A DNA stretch of 64,000 nt. Origin: Neoarius graeffei. Lineage: Eukaryota; Chordata; Actinopteri; Siluriformes; Ariidae. Shown here piece by piece: positions 1 to 10,919 of the stretch; the first letter of the stretch is position 1, and every line of letters begins with the position of its first letter. The notes under the pieces are model-generated. The model was not told where the DNA came from and searched no databases. It saw only the letters and a program-made list of their open reading frames with translations. The stretch lies in contig NC_083587.1 of assembly GCF_027579695.1 (NCBI RefSeq), forward strand, positions 62,293,238 through 62,357,237, given 5' to 3'. The position numbers and the translations under genes were made by a program.

Positions 1-386
1 AGTCAATGCATCCGTATACCAGAAGAATTTAGAGCACTTCATGCTTCCATCTGCTGATAAGCCTCATGGAGATGCTGATTTCCTTTTCCAGCAGGACTTA
101 GCACCTGTCCACAGTGCCAAAACTACTCTCAAATGGTTTGCTGACCATAATATTACTGTGTCTGATTGGCCAGTCAACTCACCTGACCTGAGCCCCAGAG
201 AATCTATGAGGTATTGAGAAGAGGAAGATGAGAAACACCCAACCCCAAAATACAGACAAGCTGAAGGCTGCTATCAAAGCAACCTGGGCTTCAGTTACAA
301 CTCAGCAGTGCCACAGGCTGATCGCCTCAGTTCCACGTCGCATTGATGCAGTATTTCGTGGTAAAGGAGCACCAACCAAGTATTGA
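1..386 (+). pseudogene. Tc1/mariner transposase, C-terminal fragment
   Basis: One frame reads the second half of a DD34E-type transposase: a second-Asp block (FQQDLAPVHSAKTT), then WPVNSPDLSPRE, which corresponds to the usual SPDLNPIEN block with the catalytic Glu, and a C-terminus ending GAPTKY then TGA. A frame break lies just after the Glu block (around 205-215). The 5' part is outside the window. It is a dead DNA-transposon copy; the family is clear, the subfamily is not assigned. Confidence 0.8.
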
Positions 387-394
387 GTGTATAA

Positions 395-904
395 ATGAAC
401 ATACTTTTCAGAAGTTGGATATTTCTGTATTGTAAATCCTTTTTTGATTGATCTTAGGAAATATTCTAATAATTTGAAATACTGGATTTCTGATTTTCAT
501 TCACTATAAGCCATAATCATAAAATTAAAACAGAAAGAGACCTTAAAATATTCACTTTATGTGTAATGAATACAGAAAATATGAAAGTTTACCTTTTTGA
601 ATTAAATTACAAAAAATTAACTTTTTATGATATTCTTTTTTTTGAGATGCAATATTTAATATGTACTTGCAACATCAGTATGCTGCATATTAAATCCTTA
701 ACATCATTAATGCCATTGAAATTTAAAAGCCTATGTGTTGAAAGCTGAATTTAATATTATAATTATTATCATTATGTCATGCTCTGATTGACTTTCCATC
801 AAATAATAACAGATGTGTTGTCATTTTTTGTGTTACTTACTCACTTCAATTTTTTTCTTAAATCACCATCTCTATGTACAGCAGCCATTTCATTCCAGTG
901 TCTG
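395..904. other. AT-rich spacer, nothing recognised
   Basis: Low-complexity AT-rich sequence between two Tc1 relics. A 60-codon open frame at 566-748 has no recognisable motif and is taken as chance. Confidence 0.5.
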
Positions 905-1112
905 TGCTGGAATTCCAACACAAACACACCTCATTTTACTTAATGAGGTACTGATTAGGTGATCACCTGAACCAAATCTTATTTAATGAGGAAAAATATA
1001 AAAACCACTGCTATGGTCATCGCTATCCTCTTGCAATAGGACCAGTTTGGATGGTAAAAGCGGTGCTAGTAGTACTTTAAATTTAATTGGAATACAAAAA
1101 TATATATTCATC

Positions 1113-1846
1113 ATGACAAAAGAGTTAAAAAGAAAAGTTTTGAGTGAGAAAAAAAAGGGTTCAATTCTGCCTTTACTGGCAGAGGGATACAGTGAGTGTC
1201 AGGTTGCTTCCATCCTCTAAATTTCAAAGACGGCAGTTCATAAGAATATGGTCAAGTAGCAGACATTGAGGACAACAAAGTTACAGACTGGCAGAGGGTG
1301 AAAATGACTCTCCACTGATGATCGTCAGCTCCTTCGAATGTCACTCAACAACCGTAGGATGATATCAAGTGACCTACAAAAAGAATGGCAAATGGCAGCC
1401 GGGGTTTAGTGCACAGCAAGGACAGTTTGAAAAAGATCCTCTGGGTGGAGTTGAAGTCATGCAAAGCTAGAAAAAAGCCTTTCGTCAATGAAAAGCAAAA
1501 CAAGAGCCAGGCTGAGGTTTGCTCAAGCCCATAAGGATTAGACTATAGAGGACTGGAGTCAGGTCATCTTCTCTGATGAGGCCAGTTTTCAGCTTTTCCC
1601 ATCACCTGGTCATCTCATGGTGAGATGGAGACCTGGAGAGGCCTACAATACACAGTGTCTCACACCCATTGTCAAATTTGGTGGAGGATTGGTCATGATT
1701 TGGGGTGCTTCAGCAAGGCTGGAATGGAGCAGATTTTTGTTTGTGAAGGACACATGTACAAGGTGAATCAAGCCATGTACAAGGTTATCCTGGAAGAAAA
1801 CTTGCTTCCTTCTGCTCTGACAATGTTCCCTCCAAACCAGGAATAA
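1113..1846 (+). pseudogene. Tc1-like transposase, N-terminal and catalytic relic
   Basis: Begins MTKELKRKVLSEKKKGS, a helix-turn-helix DNA-binding start, and later shows the first catalytic Asp block (QVIFSDEASFQLF) followed by GGGLVMIWG, the order expected of Tc1 transposases. Many in-frame stops and frame shifts occur throughout, so it is non-functional. It ends before the second Asp block. It is a different copy from the fragment at the left edge, being more decayed and holding the opposite half. Confidence 0.75.
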
Positions 1847-2097
1847 TTCTTCATTTATCAGGAATTAATCAGGAATAATTCTTCGCTTATGTAGCCTTTA
1901 TGTAAACTTCAGTAATGACAATTATGTGATGTAGAATTTATGTTCACTCTCCAAAACATCATCTTTTAAGTTTTCTCACTTTGTCAAATGAATTTTAATG
2001 AATAATTCAAAACTATTGGAGTCACACTGTAAGCTGTGATCTGCTTGGATTTCTTCTACTTTTTTAATTATCATTTGTTAATGATTGAATTGAATGG

Positions 2098-3188
2098 GGG
2101 GCGGCACGGTGATGTAGTGGTTATCACTGTTGCCTCACAGCAAGAAGGTCCTGGGTTCAAGCCCAGTCACTGGCGAGGGCCTTTCTGTGTGGAGTTTGCA
2201 TGTTCTCCCCGTGTCTGTGTGGGTTTCCTCCGGGTGCTCCGGTTTCCCCCACAGTCCAAAGACATGCAGGTTAGGCTAATTGGTGGCTCTAAATTGACCG
2301 TAGGTGTGAATGTGAGTGTGAATGGTTGTTTGTCTCTATGGTGGGGTTTACATTAGACCATATCAGCGGATCATCAGATTAACGTTTTTAAAATGATTAG
2401 TGTGCACACAGCAACGCCAATACATGATTTGCGTGCACACAGCAACACCAATACATGGATACGCTTGGCTCCGCAGGCATCCTGCGCTCCAAATCACTCC
2501 GCCCTGAACAGCGAGTGCCCTCTGGAGGGTGCGCACTCCGGCCCTGCGCAGCTCACAGAGCGCGCGAGTGGAGTGCACGAGCAGTGATTTGGGACTGAGC
2601 CGCTGTGTGTGTGATCTCAGTGCATGTCGGGCATGCGCGTCACTTACCACTTGCAAGTGGAAGGATGGCAAGCCTAAAGACAATCATAACTACATAATGG
2701 GCAGTATTTGCATCAGTATTTGCAGTATTTTCATACTTTTATACTCTTTAATGAAAGGTGATACAAGGCGGAAGTCTGCGCCGTTTTTCAGCAGTCGCAT
2801 CACATGACCAACGCCAGCGAATCAGGAAGGTGGATGTCACAGTGACGTTGTCCAATGACGACGCCAGCTAGAACTCAGCACAGCGTATCCGCGTATTCTC
2901 AATGTTTACACAGCACCGGACCAGACACGATCTGGATTGAATACGTGGACCCTGACGGATTCCCGTTTCCCGGCGTTTCCAGGCGTTTTAATGTAAACGG
3001 ACAGTGCATCCGCGAAGAAAACGAGACAGATACGGTCTAATGTAAACTTGGCCTATGTGTCAGCCCTGTGATGACCTGGCGACTTGTCCAGTGTGTATCC
3101 CGCCTCTCACCCATAGTCAGCTGGGATAGGCTCCAGCTTGCATGCGACCCTGTAGAACAGGATAAGCGGCTACAGATAATGGATGGAT
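2098..3188 (+). mobile_element. tRNA-headed SINE (family A), split by a MITE
   Basis: Head has A-box-like TAGTGGTTATCAC and B-box-like GGTTCAAGCCC, followed by the body shared by all family A copies and a tail ending ATAATGGATGGAT. An 11-bp target-site duplication GAATTGAATGG is seen at 2087-2097 and 3189-3199. The SINE is interrupted at 2340-3053 by another element, so the two halves are 2098-2339 and 3054-3188. Confidence 0.9.
2340..3053. mobile_element. MITE inserted in SINE, 3-bp TAT duplication
   Basis: 714 bp with ~20-bp terminal inverted repeats sharing GTTTACATTAGACC, flanked by TAT on both sides (2337-2339, 3054-3056); the SINE consensus has a single TAT there. No coding potential recognised. 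A 3-bp duplication suggests PIF/Harbinger-like mobilisation, which is inference. Confidence 0.8.
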
Positions 3189-3414
3189 GAATTGAATGGA
3201 ATTTTATTTTAATCTTGTTTGGAACTTGGTTCCAACACTATCCTCTACTTTGGACTCTACAATGAACAGAACCCCAATCCAACCAGAGACCCGGGCTACA
3301 TCATCATGTCCCCTTATCTAATTTTTTAGAAGTGATTATAAAACATACTTTCACTGTACATTAAAATCATGATTTTCTTTGCCTTGTTTCTTGAACAAGC
3401 TGCAGGTTCTTGTC

Positions 3415-3541
3415 CATCCATCCATCCATCCATTATCTGTAACTGCTTATCTTGTGCAGGGTAGCGGGCAAGCTGACTATGGGCGCAAGGCGGGGTACAC
3501 CCTGGACAAGTCGCCAGGTCATCGCTGGGCTGACACATAGA
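3415..3541 (-). mobile_element. SINE family A, 3' half
   Basis: Antisense copy of the SINE body and (GGAT)n tail only; the tRNA-like head is missing, as expected of a 5'-truncated retroposed copy. Confidence 0.85.
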
Positions 3542-3542
3542 T

Positions 3543-4086
3543 AGCTTTCTTTCATCTCAGAAATATTGCTAAGATAAGAAATTTAATGCCATTACATGAT
3601 GCAGAAAAACTAGTTCATGCTTTCGTTACCTCCATGTTGGATTATTGTAATGTCTTACTGTCTGGATGTTCCAATAATTGCATAAACAAGCTCCAGTTAG
3701 TTCAAAATGCAGCAGCAAGAGTCCTTACTAGAACTAGAAAATATGACCACATCACCCCTGTCTTATCCACACTGCATTGGCTCCCAATTAAATTTCGTAT
3801 TGATTATAAAATACTACTATTCACCTTCAAAGCACTGAATGGTCTCGTACCACAGTACCTGAGCAAACTTCTGGTCCTTTATGACCCACCACACCTACTT
3901 AGATCAAAAGATGCAGGCTATCTGCTGGTACCTTGTATAGTGAAGGCTACATCAGGGGGCAGAGCCTTTTCTTACAAAGCCCCACAGTTATGGAACAGCC
4001 TTCCAAGTAATGTTCGGGAATCAGACACAGTCTCAGCATTTAAGTCTTGGCTAAAAACGTATCTGTTTAGTCAAGCCTTTCCTTAA
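3543..4086 (+). pseudogene. L2/CR1-like LINE reverse transcriptase C-terminus
   Basis: An open frame of about 180 residues matches the thumb and C-terminal region typical of fish L2-type LINE reverse transcriptases: HAFVTSMLDYCNVLLSG, LQLVQNAAARVL, HWLPIKFRIDYKILL, then SGGRAFSYKAPQLWNSLP and a KTYLFSQAF end. The RT catalytic block is absent, so it is a 5'-truncated insertion. The reading frame has stayed open, which suggests it is fairly young. It starts straight after a SINE fragment. Confidence 0.85.
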
Positions 4087-4151
4087 TGGTGCTTATGAGG
4101 TAAAGGTGTAGATCTGGAGGGTTCTCAGACATAGAGTGTTTTGGTAAACTG

Positions 4152-5401
4152 TAATGTGACCAGACGTCCCAGTTTGACCTGGACAGTCCCGATTTTGAGT
4201 TGGGTGTCCCCAGTCCCAACAAAGGTTCGTCGGGACGCTGAAATGTCCCGGTTTACACCAAACACTAACAAACTGTCCCGGTTACAGCAATCATATACGT
4301 ATGGCCAACGAGATGTCAATAAAGCTTCTAGCAATTCGGCATCAATGTGCGTGTGTGCGCAGTCAACCTTACAATGTATCTATTTGTACATTGTTGCAAT
4401 ATAGAGGCCGTGTTATAACATTTTTTTCGCTAGTGGCTGTCAACTACTATGCGACAATGCCGAATGGATGAGCACTGGGTGGAGATGTTCGCACACTTCA
4501 AGAGTAGGGAGATTCCTTACAGCAATGTCAGCCAGCTTTGCCAGTTTGCCATGTGCCTACCTGGCACCAATGCTCCAGTTGAGTGAATATTTTCACTCAT
4601 GAGCAACACCTGGACTGATGAGAGGAATCGCATGACCGTGCCTACTCTTGAAGCCTCGCTCATTACCCGGGCCAATTTCGACGATACTTGCTCACAGTTT
4701 CACAGCAGGATCTCGGGCAATAAAGCACTACTGGAGCAAATTCACTCATCATGTAAACACATGCAATAAAATGGCATCTTCTTTCGGGTGGGTGGGTTGG
4801 GTGGCTGTGTTTCTGACACATTTTTTGTTGTCTTTTCATCTGTTTCATCTGTCTTTAATCTGTATCACAGGTTGTCTTGACTTGTTTGATGTTGTCAACT
4901 CAGGGTTCACGTTTTCAAAATAGTTAATAGCCTACACTGGTTAAGATTAAACAGAGGCATTTTGGGTAAAGGTTCGGAGGTGACAACGATTAGGCTCATG
5001 AGCTCATTCCTGTTACAATGCATAGCCTATTGTTTAAAAAAAAAGTTCATCGCATAAAATGTTGATGTTAATATGCAAGCAATGCATTTTCTTGGCGCTT
5101 TCACAAAGGTGAAATAAATCAGTTGAAATGTAGGCTATTGGCCTATTCCCTATCATCACATCTGTTGTCTGATTTTCTTACTTTAACTGAATTGTGATAG
5201 AAGTACATGTAGATAACAAGAAAATACTTAATTATTCTCTGAAATGTTGATAAAAGTGAGCTTCTACAAAATGATAAAAGCACCTGTCTGAGCCATGGTT
5301 TGAGCCAGCGCATGTTTACATCAAAACGCATGTGCGTGCACGAGTATCATGGTCATGCGCAAAGTGTCCCGGTTTTAGACTTGGGAAATCTGGACACCCT
5401 A
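4152..5401 (+). mobile_element. hAT transposon relic with 8-bp TSD
   Basis: Flanked by a perfect 8-bp duplication GTAAACTG (4144-4151, 5402-5409), the hallmark of hAT elements. Imperfect terminal inverted repeats: TAATGTGACCAGACGTCCC and its counterpart TAGGGTGTCCAGATTTCCC. Around 4450-4770 a broken frame resembles a hAT transposase C-terminus, with LPGTNAPVE then IFSLMSNTWTDERNRM and PTLEASLITRANFD; it has a stop after APVE. The rest of the transposase is deleted. It is non-autonomous now. Confidence 0.82.
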
Positions 5402-5639
5402 GTAAACTGGGATGTATGGATGCGGTCAGTCCCCCACTCTCTTGCTCACTTGAGTTTGTTGATGGTGTAGTGGCTGTGCTGCTTTATGTCCCAGGGCTCC
5501 CTCATGCCTGTGTTACCTTCTGGCTCTCCCCTTTTAGTTATGCTGTCATAGTTAGTTTTGCTGGAGTCCCTGTTTGTACTCAGTGCAAAATGTATACTGT
5601 ACCTACTTATTCAGGTGACATTGGGCATACCTAACAACC

Positions 5640-6238
5640 GGTGTTTTCTCTCTCTTCTCCCCCCCCTCCAGTCTGTCCCTCTGAGTTACATGTCAATCCT
5701 GGGATCGAGGTGCTGACCTCTTCTGCTCCTCGGACCTGCCTGATCCATCCTGATGCCCTGTGTCTGGTTGGAGTCTCATCACATCGCTCCTGTGGAGGAC
5801 GGCCCCATATGGACAGTTGAAAGTCACACTTGGAAGACACTCTGGACACTTACAGTAATGCTTTTGTGGCTGAGGACTACAGTTGGCTTGCTAACTTGAC
5901 TGCAGTTGTCATGAACAGTTTTGCACTCAAGTTTCCATTAATGAAGAGTTTATAACATCAACAAAACTGACTTCATGTTAAAACTGTCAATGTTATAGTC
6001 ATGTTGTCTGTTGTTGTCCAGGTGAGGTTGTCCAGTTCCCTTTTGGGTCTGGTTCCTCTCGAGGTTTCTTCCTCGTGTCGTCTGGGGGAGTCTTTCCTTG
6101 CCACCATCGCCATGGGCTTGCTCATTGGGATAGATTAGGGATAAAATTGGCTCATGTCTTGGGTCATTCAGATTCTGTAAACCTGCTTTGGGACAATGTC
6201 TATTGTTAAAAGCACTATCCAAATAAACTTGACTTGAC
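5640..6238 (+). repeat. Dispersed fish repeat ending in CTTGACTTGAC
   Basis: Non-coding block containing the segment GGTTTCTTCCTCGTGTCGTC and ending AAATAAACTTGACTTGAC, a combination I recognise as a common dispersed teleost repeat, probably a LINE or DNA-element 3' region. The microsatellite-like ACTTG end suggests a retroposed tail. Class uncertain. Confidence 0.6.
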
Positions 6239-6458
6239 ATAGAGACAAACAACCATTCACACTCAATTTAGAGCCACCAATTAGCTTAACCTGCATGTCT
6301 TTAGACTGTGGGGGAAACTGGAGCACCCAGAGGAAACCCAAACAGACATGGGGAGAACATGCAAACTCCACACAGAAAGGCCCCATTGGCCATGGAGCTC
6401 GAACCCAGAACCTTCTTGCTGTGAGGCAACAGTGCTAATCACTACACCACCATGTCAT
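6239..6458 (-). mobile_element. SINE family A, 5' half
   Basis: Antisense tRNA-like head and first half of the body (B-box GGTTCGAGCTC at the right side); the 3' half is missing. It abuts the repeat that ends at 6238. Confidence 0.85.
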
Positions 6459-6627
6459 CTGCTGGTTATTGTGAAGATAATGAAATCTAATGTAATAAAA
6501 TAATGTAGGCATGTCCTATTCTACACAGTGGTGGAAAACATACTGGGAAATTATACTTCAGTGAAAGTACAGATAATGGTTATGACAAACTCTTAATCAC
6601 AAGTAGAAGTATCCAGCCATTAAAAAA

Positions 6628-6630
<3 letters not shown>

Positions 6631-6704
<74 letters not shown>
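6631..6704. repeat. (TCTA)n microsatellite
   Basis: About 18 units of TCTA. Confidence 0.97.
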
Positions 6705-6705
<1 letters not shown>

Positions 6706-6808
6706 TTGTTTATTTGGAGAATGCCAGATGAATATAATAAATTTAAAATAAAGTTTAGATATTTTAAAAAGCTGTACAGTTGTACCAATCATTTGAAACC
6801 AGTCACTG

Positions 6809-6810
<2 letters not shown>

Positions 6811-6854
<44 letters not shown>
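6811..6854. repeat. (TTA)n microsatellite
   Basis: About 14 units of TTA/ATT; opposite-strand frames through it are artefacts. Confidence 0.97.
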
Positions 6855-6855
<1 letters not shown>

Positions 6856-7706
6856 AACAACAACAACACTGGTCAACAATTTTTCAGAAGTTGTCTGATT
6901 CAGCCCCTCCTAGAACTGCCACCTTATTGTGGTGGAGGAGTTTGTGTGCTTGAATGATCCTAGGAGCTATGTTGTCGGGGTATTATGCCCCTGTTAGGGT
7001 CTCCCAAGGCAAACAGGTCCTAAGTGACAGGCCAGACCAAGAGCAGTTCACCAAACCCCTTATAGAAATTAACAAAACAAGGACCATGTATGGTGCCCGG
7101 TATGGTGCAACCGGGGCCCCACTCTGGAGCCAGGCCCGGGGTTGGGGCTCGTATGCGAGCGCCTGGTGGCCAGGCCTTTGCCCACAAGGCTCAGCCGGGC
7201 TCAGCCCAAAGCGGTGACGTGGGTCCGACCTCCTGTGGGTTCACCACCCACAGAGGTAGTAGTAGGGGGCCGGTGCAGTGTGGATTTGGCGGCAGTTGAA
7301 GCCAGGGGCCTCGACGACCTGATCCCCGAACACAGCAGCTAGCTGTTGGGACATGGAATGTCACTTCGCTGGGGGGGAAAGAGCCTGAGCTTGTGCGGGA
7401 GGTTGAGAGGTACCAGCTGGAGATAGTCGGGCTCACCTCCACACACAGCTTGGGCTCTGGCACCCAGCTCTTCGAGAGGGGCCGGACTCTCCACTTCTCT
7501 GGAGTCGCCCACAGTGAGCGGCGGCAGGCAGTTGTGGGCTTGCTTATAGCTCCACAGCTCAGCCGCCATATGTTGGAGTTTACCCCAGCGAACGAGAGGG
7601 TCTCCTCTCCACGCCTTCGGGTCAGGGAGAGGGCTCTTGCTGTTGTTTGTGCCTACGGGCTGAATAGCAGTATAGAGTATTCGGCCTTTTTCGAGTCCCT
7701 CCCTTA

Positions 7707-8014
7707 CAGAAAAAAACACATGAATTTCCCATGTATTTCACATGTGATCACATGTTACCATATGTGATCACGTTACCACATGTGGTAACATGTGGAATAC
7801 ATGGTATCAGATTTTGTAACGTATGTTACCATGTAGAGCACATGTGTAAAACATGTTACCACATGTGTAAAACATTCCATCATGTGATTCACATAAAATT
7901 GGGCCAAAGCCACATGTTTCCCATGTGCAAATAGCATGTTTCCCATGTGCAAAACACATTTTCCACATATTTCACATGTGAGAAATCACATGTGAAGTTC
8001 ATGTGGTTTTTCTG
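7707..8014. mobile_element. Tc1/mariner-type MITE inside LINE copy 1
   Basis: 308 bp flanked by TA (7705-7706, 8015-8016), with terminal repeats starting CAGAAAAA and ending TTTTTCTG. The interior is packed with ACATGTG/CACATGT palindromes. It splits the LINE endonuclease frame, so it is younger than the LINE. Confidence 0.85.
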
Positions 8015-10567
8015 TAAGGGCTGGGAGAGGTACTGAGAGGTGCTCAGACTGGGGACTCCATTGTTCTACTGGGGGACTTCAACGCTCATGTGGGCAACAA
8101 CAGTGACACCTGGAGGGGCGTGATTGGGAGGAACGGCCTCCCCAATCTGAACCCGAGTGGTGTTTTGTTATTGGACTTCTGTGCTAGTCATGGTTTGTCC
8201 ATAACTAACACCATGTTCAAGCATAGGGGTGTCCATAAGTGCACGTGGCACCAGGATGCCTTAGGTCAAAGGTCGATGATTGACTTTGTTGTCATTTCAT
8301 CTGATCTCCGGCCCTATGTCTTGGACACTCGGGTGAAGAGAGGGGCTGAGCAGTCAACTGATCACCACCTGGTGTTGAGTTGGATCCGCTGGCAGAGGAG
8401 GAAGTAGGACAGACCTGGCAGGCCCAAACGTATGGTGTGAGGGTCTGCTGAGAACGTCTGTCCGAGCACTCTGTCAGGGAGGTCTTTAACTCCCACCTCC
8501 GGGAGAGCTTCTCCCAGCTCCCGAGGGAGGTGGGGGACATTGAGTCTGAGTAGACCATGTTCTCTTCCTCCATTGTTGACGCGGCTGTTCGGAGCTGTGG
8601 CTGCAAGGTCTCTGGTGCCTGTAGTGGCGGCAATCCCTGAACCCGGTGGTGGACACTGGAAGTAAGGGATACCATCAAGCTGAAGAAGGAGTCCTATTGG
8701 GCCATGTTGGTCTCCGGGACTCCTGAGGCAGCTGACGGGTATCGGCAGGCCAGGCGTGCTGCAGCTCGGGCAGTAAAACTCAGAACCAGGAGGAGTTCGG
8801 TGAGGCCATGGAGGAGGACTATTGGTCGGCCTCGAAGAAATTCTGGCAAACCGTCCGGTGCCTCAGGAGGGGGAAGCAGTATTCTGCCAACACTGTTTAC
8901 AGTGCAGGTGGGGAGCTGTTGACCTCGACTGGGGATGTTGTCGGGTGGTGGAAGGAATACTTCGAGGATCTCCTCAATCCCACCATCTTGTCTTCCATTG
9001 AGGAAGTGGAGGCTGATGACTCAGAGGTGGACTCGTTCATTACCCAAGCCAAAGTCACTGAGGTGGTTTGCAAGCTCCTCGGTGGCAAGGCACCGGGGGT
9101 GGATGAGATCTGCCCTGAGTATCTCAAGTCTCTGGATGTTGTGGGGCTGTCTTGGCTGACACGCCTCTGCAACATCGCATGGCAGTTGGGGACAGTGCCT
9201 CTGGAGTGGCAGACCAGGGTGGTGGTCCCTCTTTTCAAGAAAGGAGACTGGAGAGTGTGCACCAATTATAGGGGAATCACACTTCTCAGCCTCCCCTGGA
9301 AGGTTTACTCCAGGGTACTGGAGAGGAGAATTTGGCTGATAGTCGAACCTCAGATCCAGGAGGAACAATGCGGTTTTCGTCCTGGTCATGGAACACTGGA
9401 CCAGCTCTATACCCTTCATAGGGTGACCGAGGGTTCATGGGAGTTTGCCCAACCAGTTCACATGTGCTTTATGGATCTGGAGAAGGCATTCAACAGTGTC
9501 CCTCGTGGTATTCTGTGGGGGGTGCTTCGGGAGTATGGGGTTCGGGGCTCTTTGCTAAGGGCTGTCCAGTCCCTGTACGAATGGAGCAGGAGTCTGGTTC
9601 GCATTGCCGGCAGTAAGTCAGACCTGTTCCCAGTGCATGTTGGACTCCGGCAGGGCTGCCCTTTGTCACCGGTTCTGTTCATAATTTTTATGGACAGAAT
9701 TTCTAGGTGCAGCCAGGGGCCAGAGGGAGTCCTGTTTGGGAACCAAAGGATTTCATCTCTGCTTTTTGCGGATGATGTTGTCCTGTTGGCTTCTTCAAAC
9801 CAGGACCTTCAGCATGCACTGGGGCAGTTTGCAGTCGAGTGTGAAGCGGCTGGGATGAGAATCAGCACCTCCAAGTCCGAGGCCATGGTTCTCGACCGGA
9901 AAAGGGTGGCTTGCCCTCTCCAGGTTGGTGGAGAAGTCCTGCCTCAAGTAGAGGAGTTTAAGTATCTTGGGATTTTGTTCACGAGTGAGGGAAGGATGGA
10001 GTGTGAGATCGACAGGCAGATTGGTGCAGCCTCCGTAGTGATGCGGTCGCTTTACCGGTCTGTCGTGGTGAAGAAGGAGCTGAGCTAAAAGGCAAAGCTC
10101 TCGATTTACTGGTCGATCTACGTTCCGACTCTCACCTATGGTCATCAGCTTTGGGTAATGACCGAAAGAACAAGACCGCGGATACAAGTGGCCAAAATGA
10201 GTTTCCTTCGCAGGGTGGCTGGGCACTCCCTTAGAGATAGGGTGAGAAGCACAATCACTTGGGAGGAGCTTGGAGTAGAGCCGCTGCTCCTCCACATCGA
10301 GAGGAATCAGCTGAGGTGGCTCAGGCATCTGTTTTGGATGCCTCCTGGACGCCTCCCTGTGGAGCTGTTCCAGGCATGTTCCCCTGGGAGGAGGCCCCAG
10401 GGAAGACCCAGGACACGCTGGAGGGACTATGTCTCTTGGCTGGCCTGGGAACGCTTCAGTGTTCTTCCCAAGGAGCTGGCCAAGGTGTCTGGGGAGAGGG
10501 AAGTTTGCGCTTCCATGCTCAGATTGCTGCCTCCGCAACCCGGCTCCGGATAAGCGGATGAAGATGA

Positions 10568-10596
10568 GATGAGATGAGATGAGATGAGATGAGATG
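10568..10596 (+). repeat. (TGAGA)n tail of LINE copy 1
   Basis: Pentameric tail immediately after GGATAAGCGGATGAA; the same pentamer ends the SINE family A copies. Confidence 0.9.
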
Positions 10597-10919
10597 TCTG
10601 CTTCAGCGATGAAATTGGCTGTTTGTTGTGAAATTTGGTGAGTTGAATTCAAATATGACAATTAAAACAGCTGATTGGCTAGGGCTTCCAAGAGATTTAA
10701 GATTTTACATTTTATACTTATGTACATTATGTAGATAGTAACAGTTTAAGTATAAATTGTAAGCCTGGGTCTTGTCATGTGTTTATGGTTGGTTTACATG
10801 ATATTTCACCTGTTCTCTTTATGTAACACTAGAAAACAGCAAAAAGTTTATATAAATAAAATGTATTATGAACCAAATAGCAAAAACCAATTATGTATAA
10901 GTACTGAATAGGTTTATAA

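Larger units (their letters stand above)
6905..10598 (+). mobile_element. Near full-length APE-type LINE (copy 1)
   Basis: A non-LTR retrotransposon copy. The endonuclease starts near 7345 (GTWNVTSLGGK) and contains [11 protein letters not shown] and the end block [10 protein letters not shown]. The reverse transcriptase frame is 8808-10088, with GGKAPGVDEICPEYLK, PLFKKGDWRVCTNYRGITLL, QCGFRPGHGTLDQ, FMDLEKAFNSVPR, GLRQGCPLSPVLF and the catalytic LLFADDVVLL. A stop at 10086-10088 separates it from a C-terminal frame ending near 10553 (RTRWRDYVSWLAW). The 3' end is GGATAAGCGG then (TGAGA)n at 10568-10596. It is interrupted by a MITE at 7707-8014 and has stops, so it is inactive. Clade not assigned. 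Confidence 0.9.

Noticed and set aside
2855-3040. 61-codon frame in the first MITE
   Set aside because: Within a non-coding MITE; no motif.
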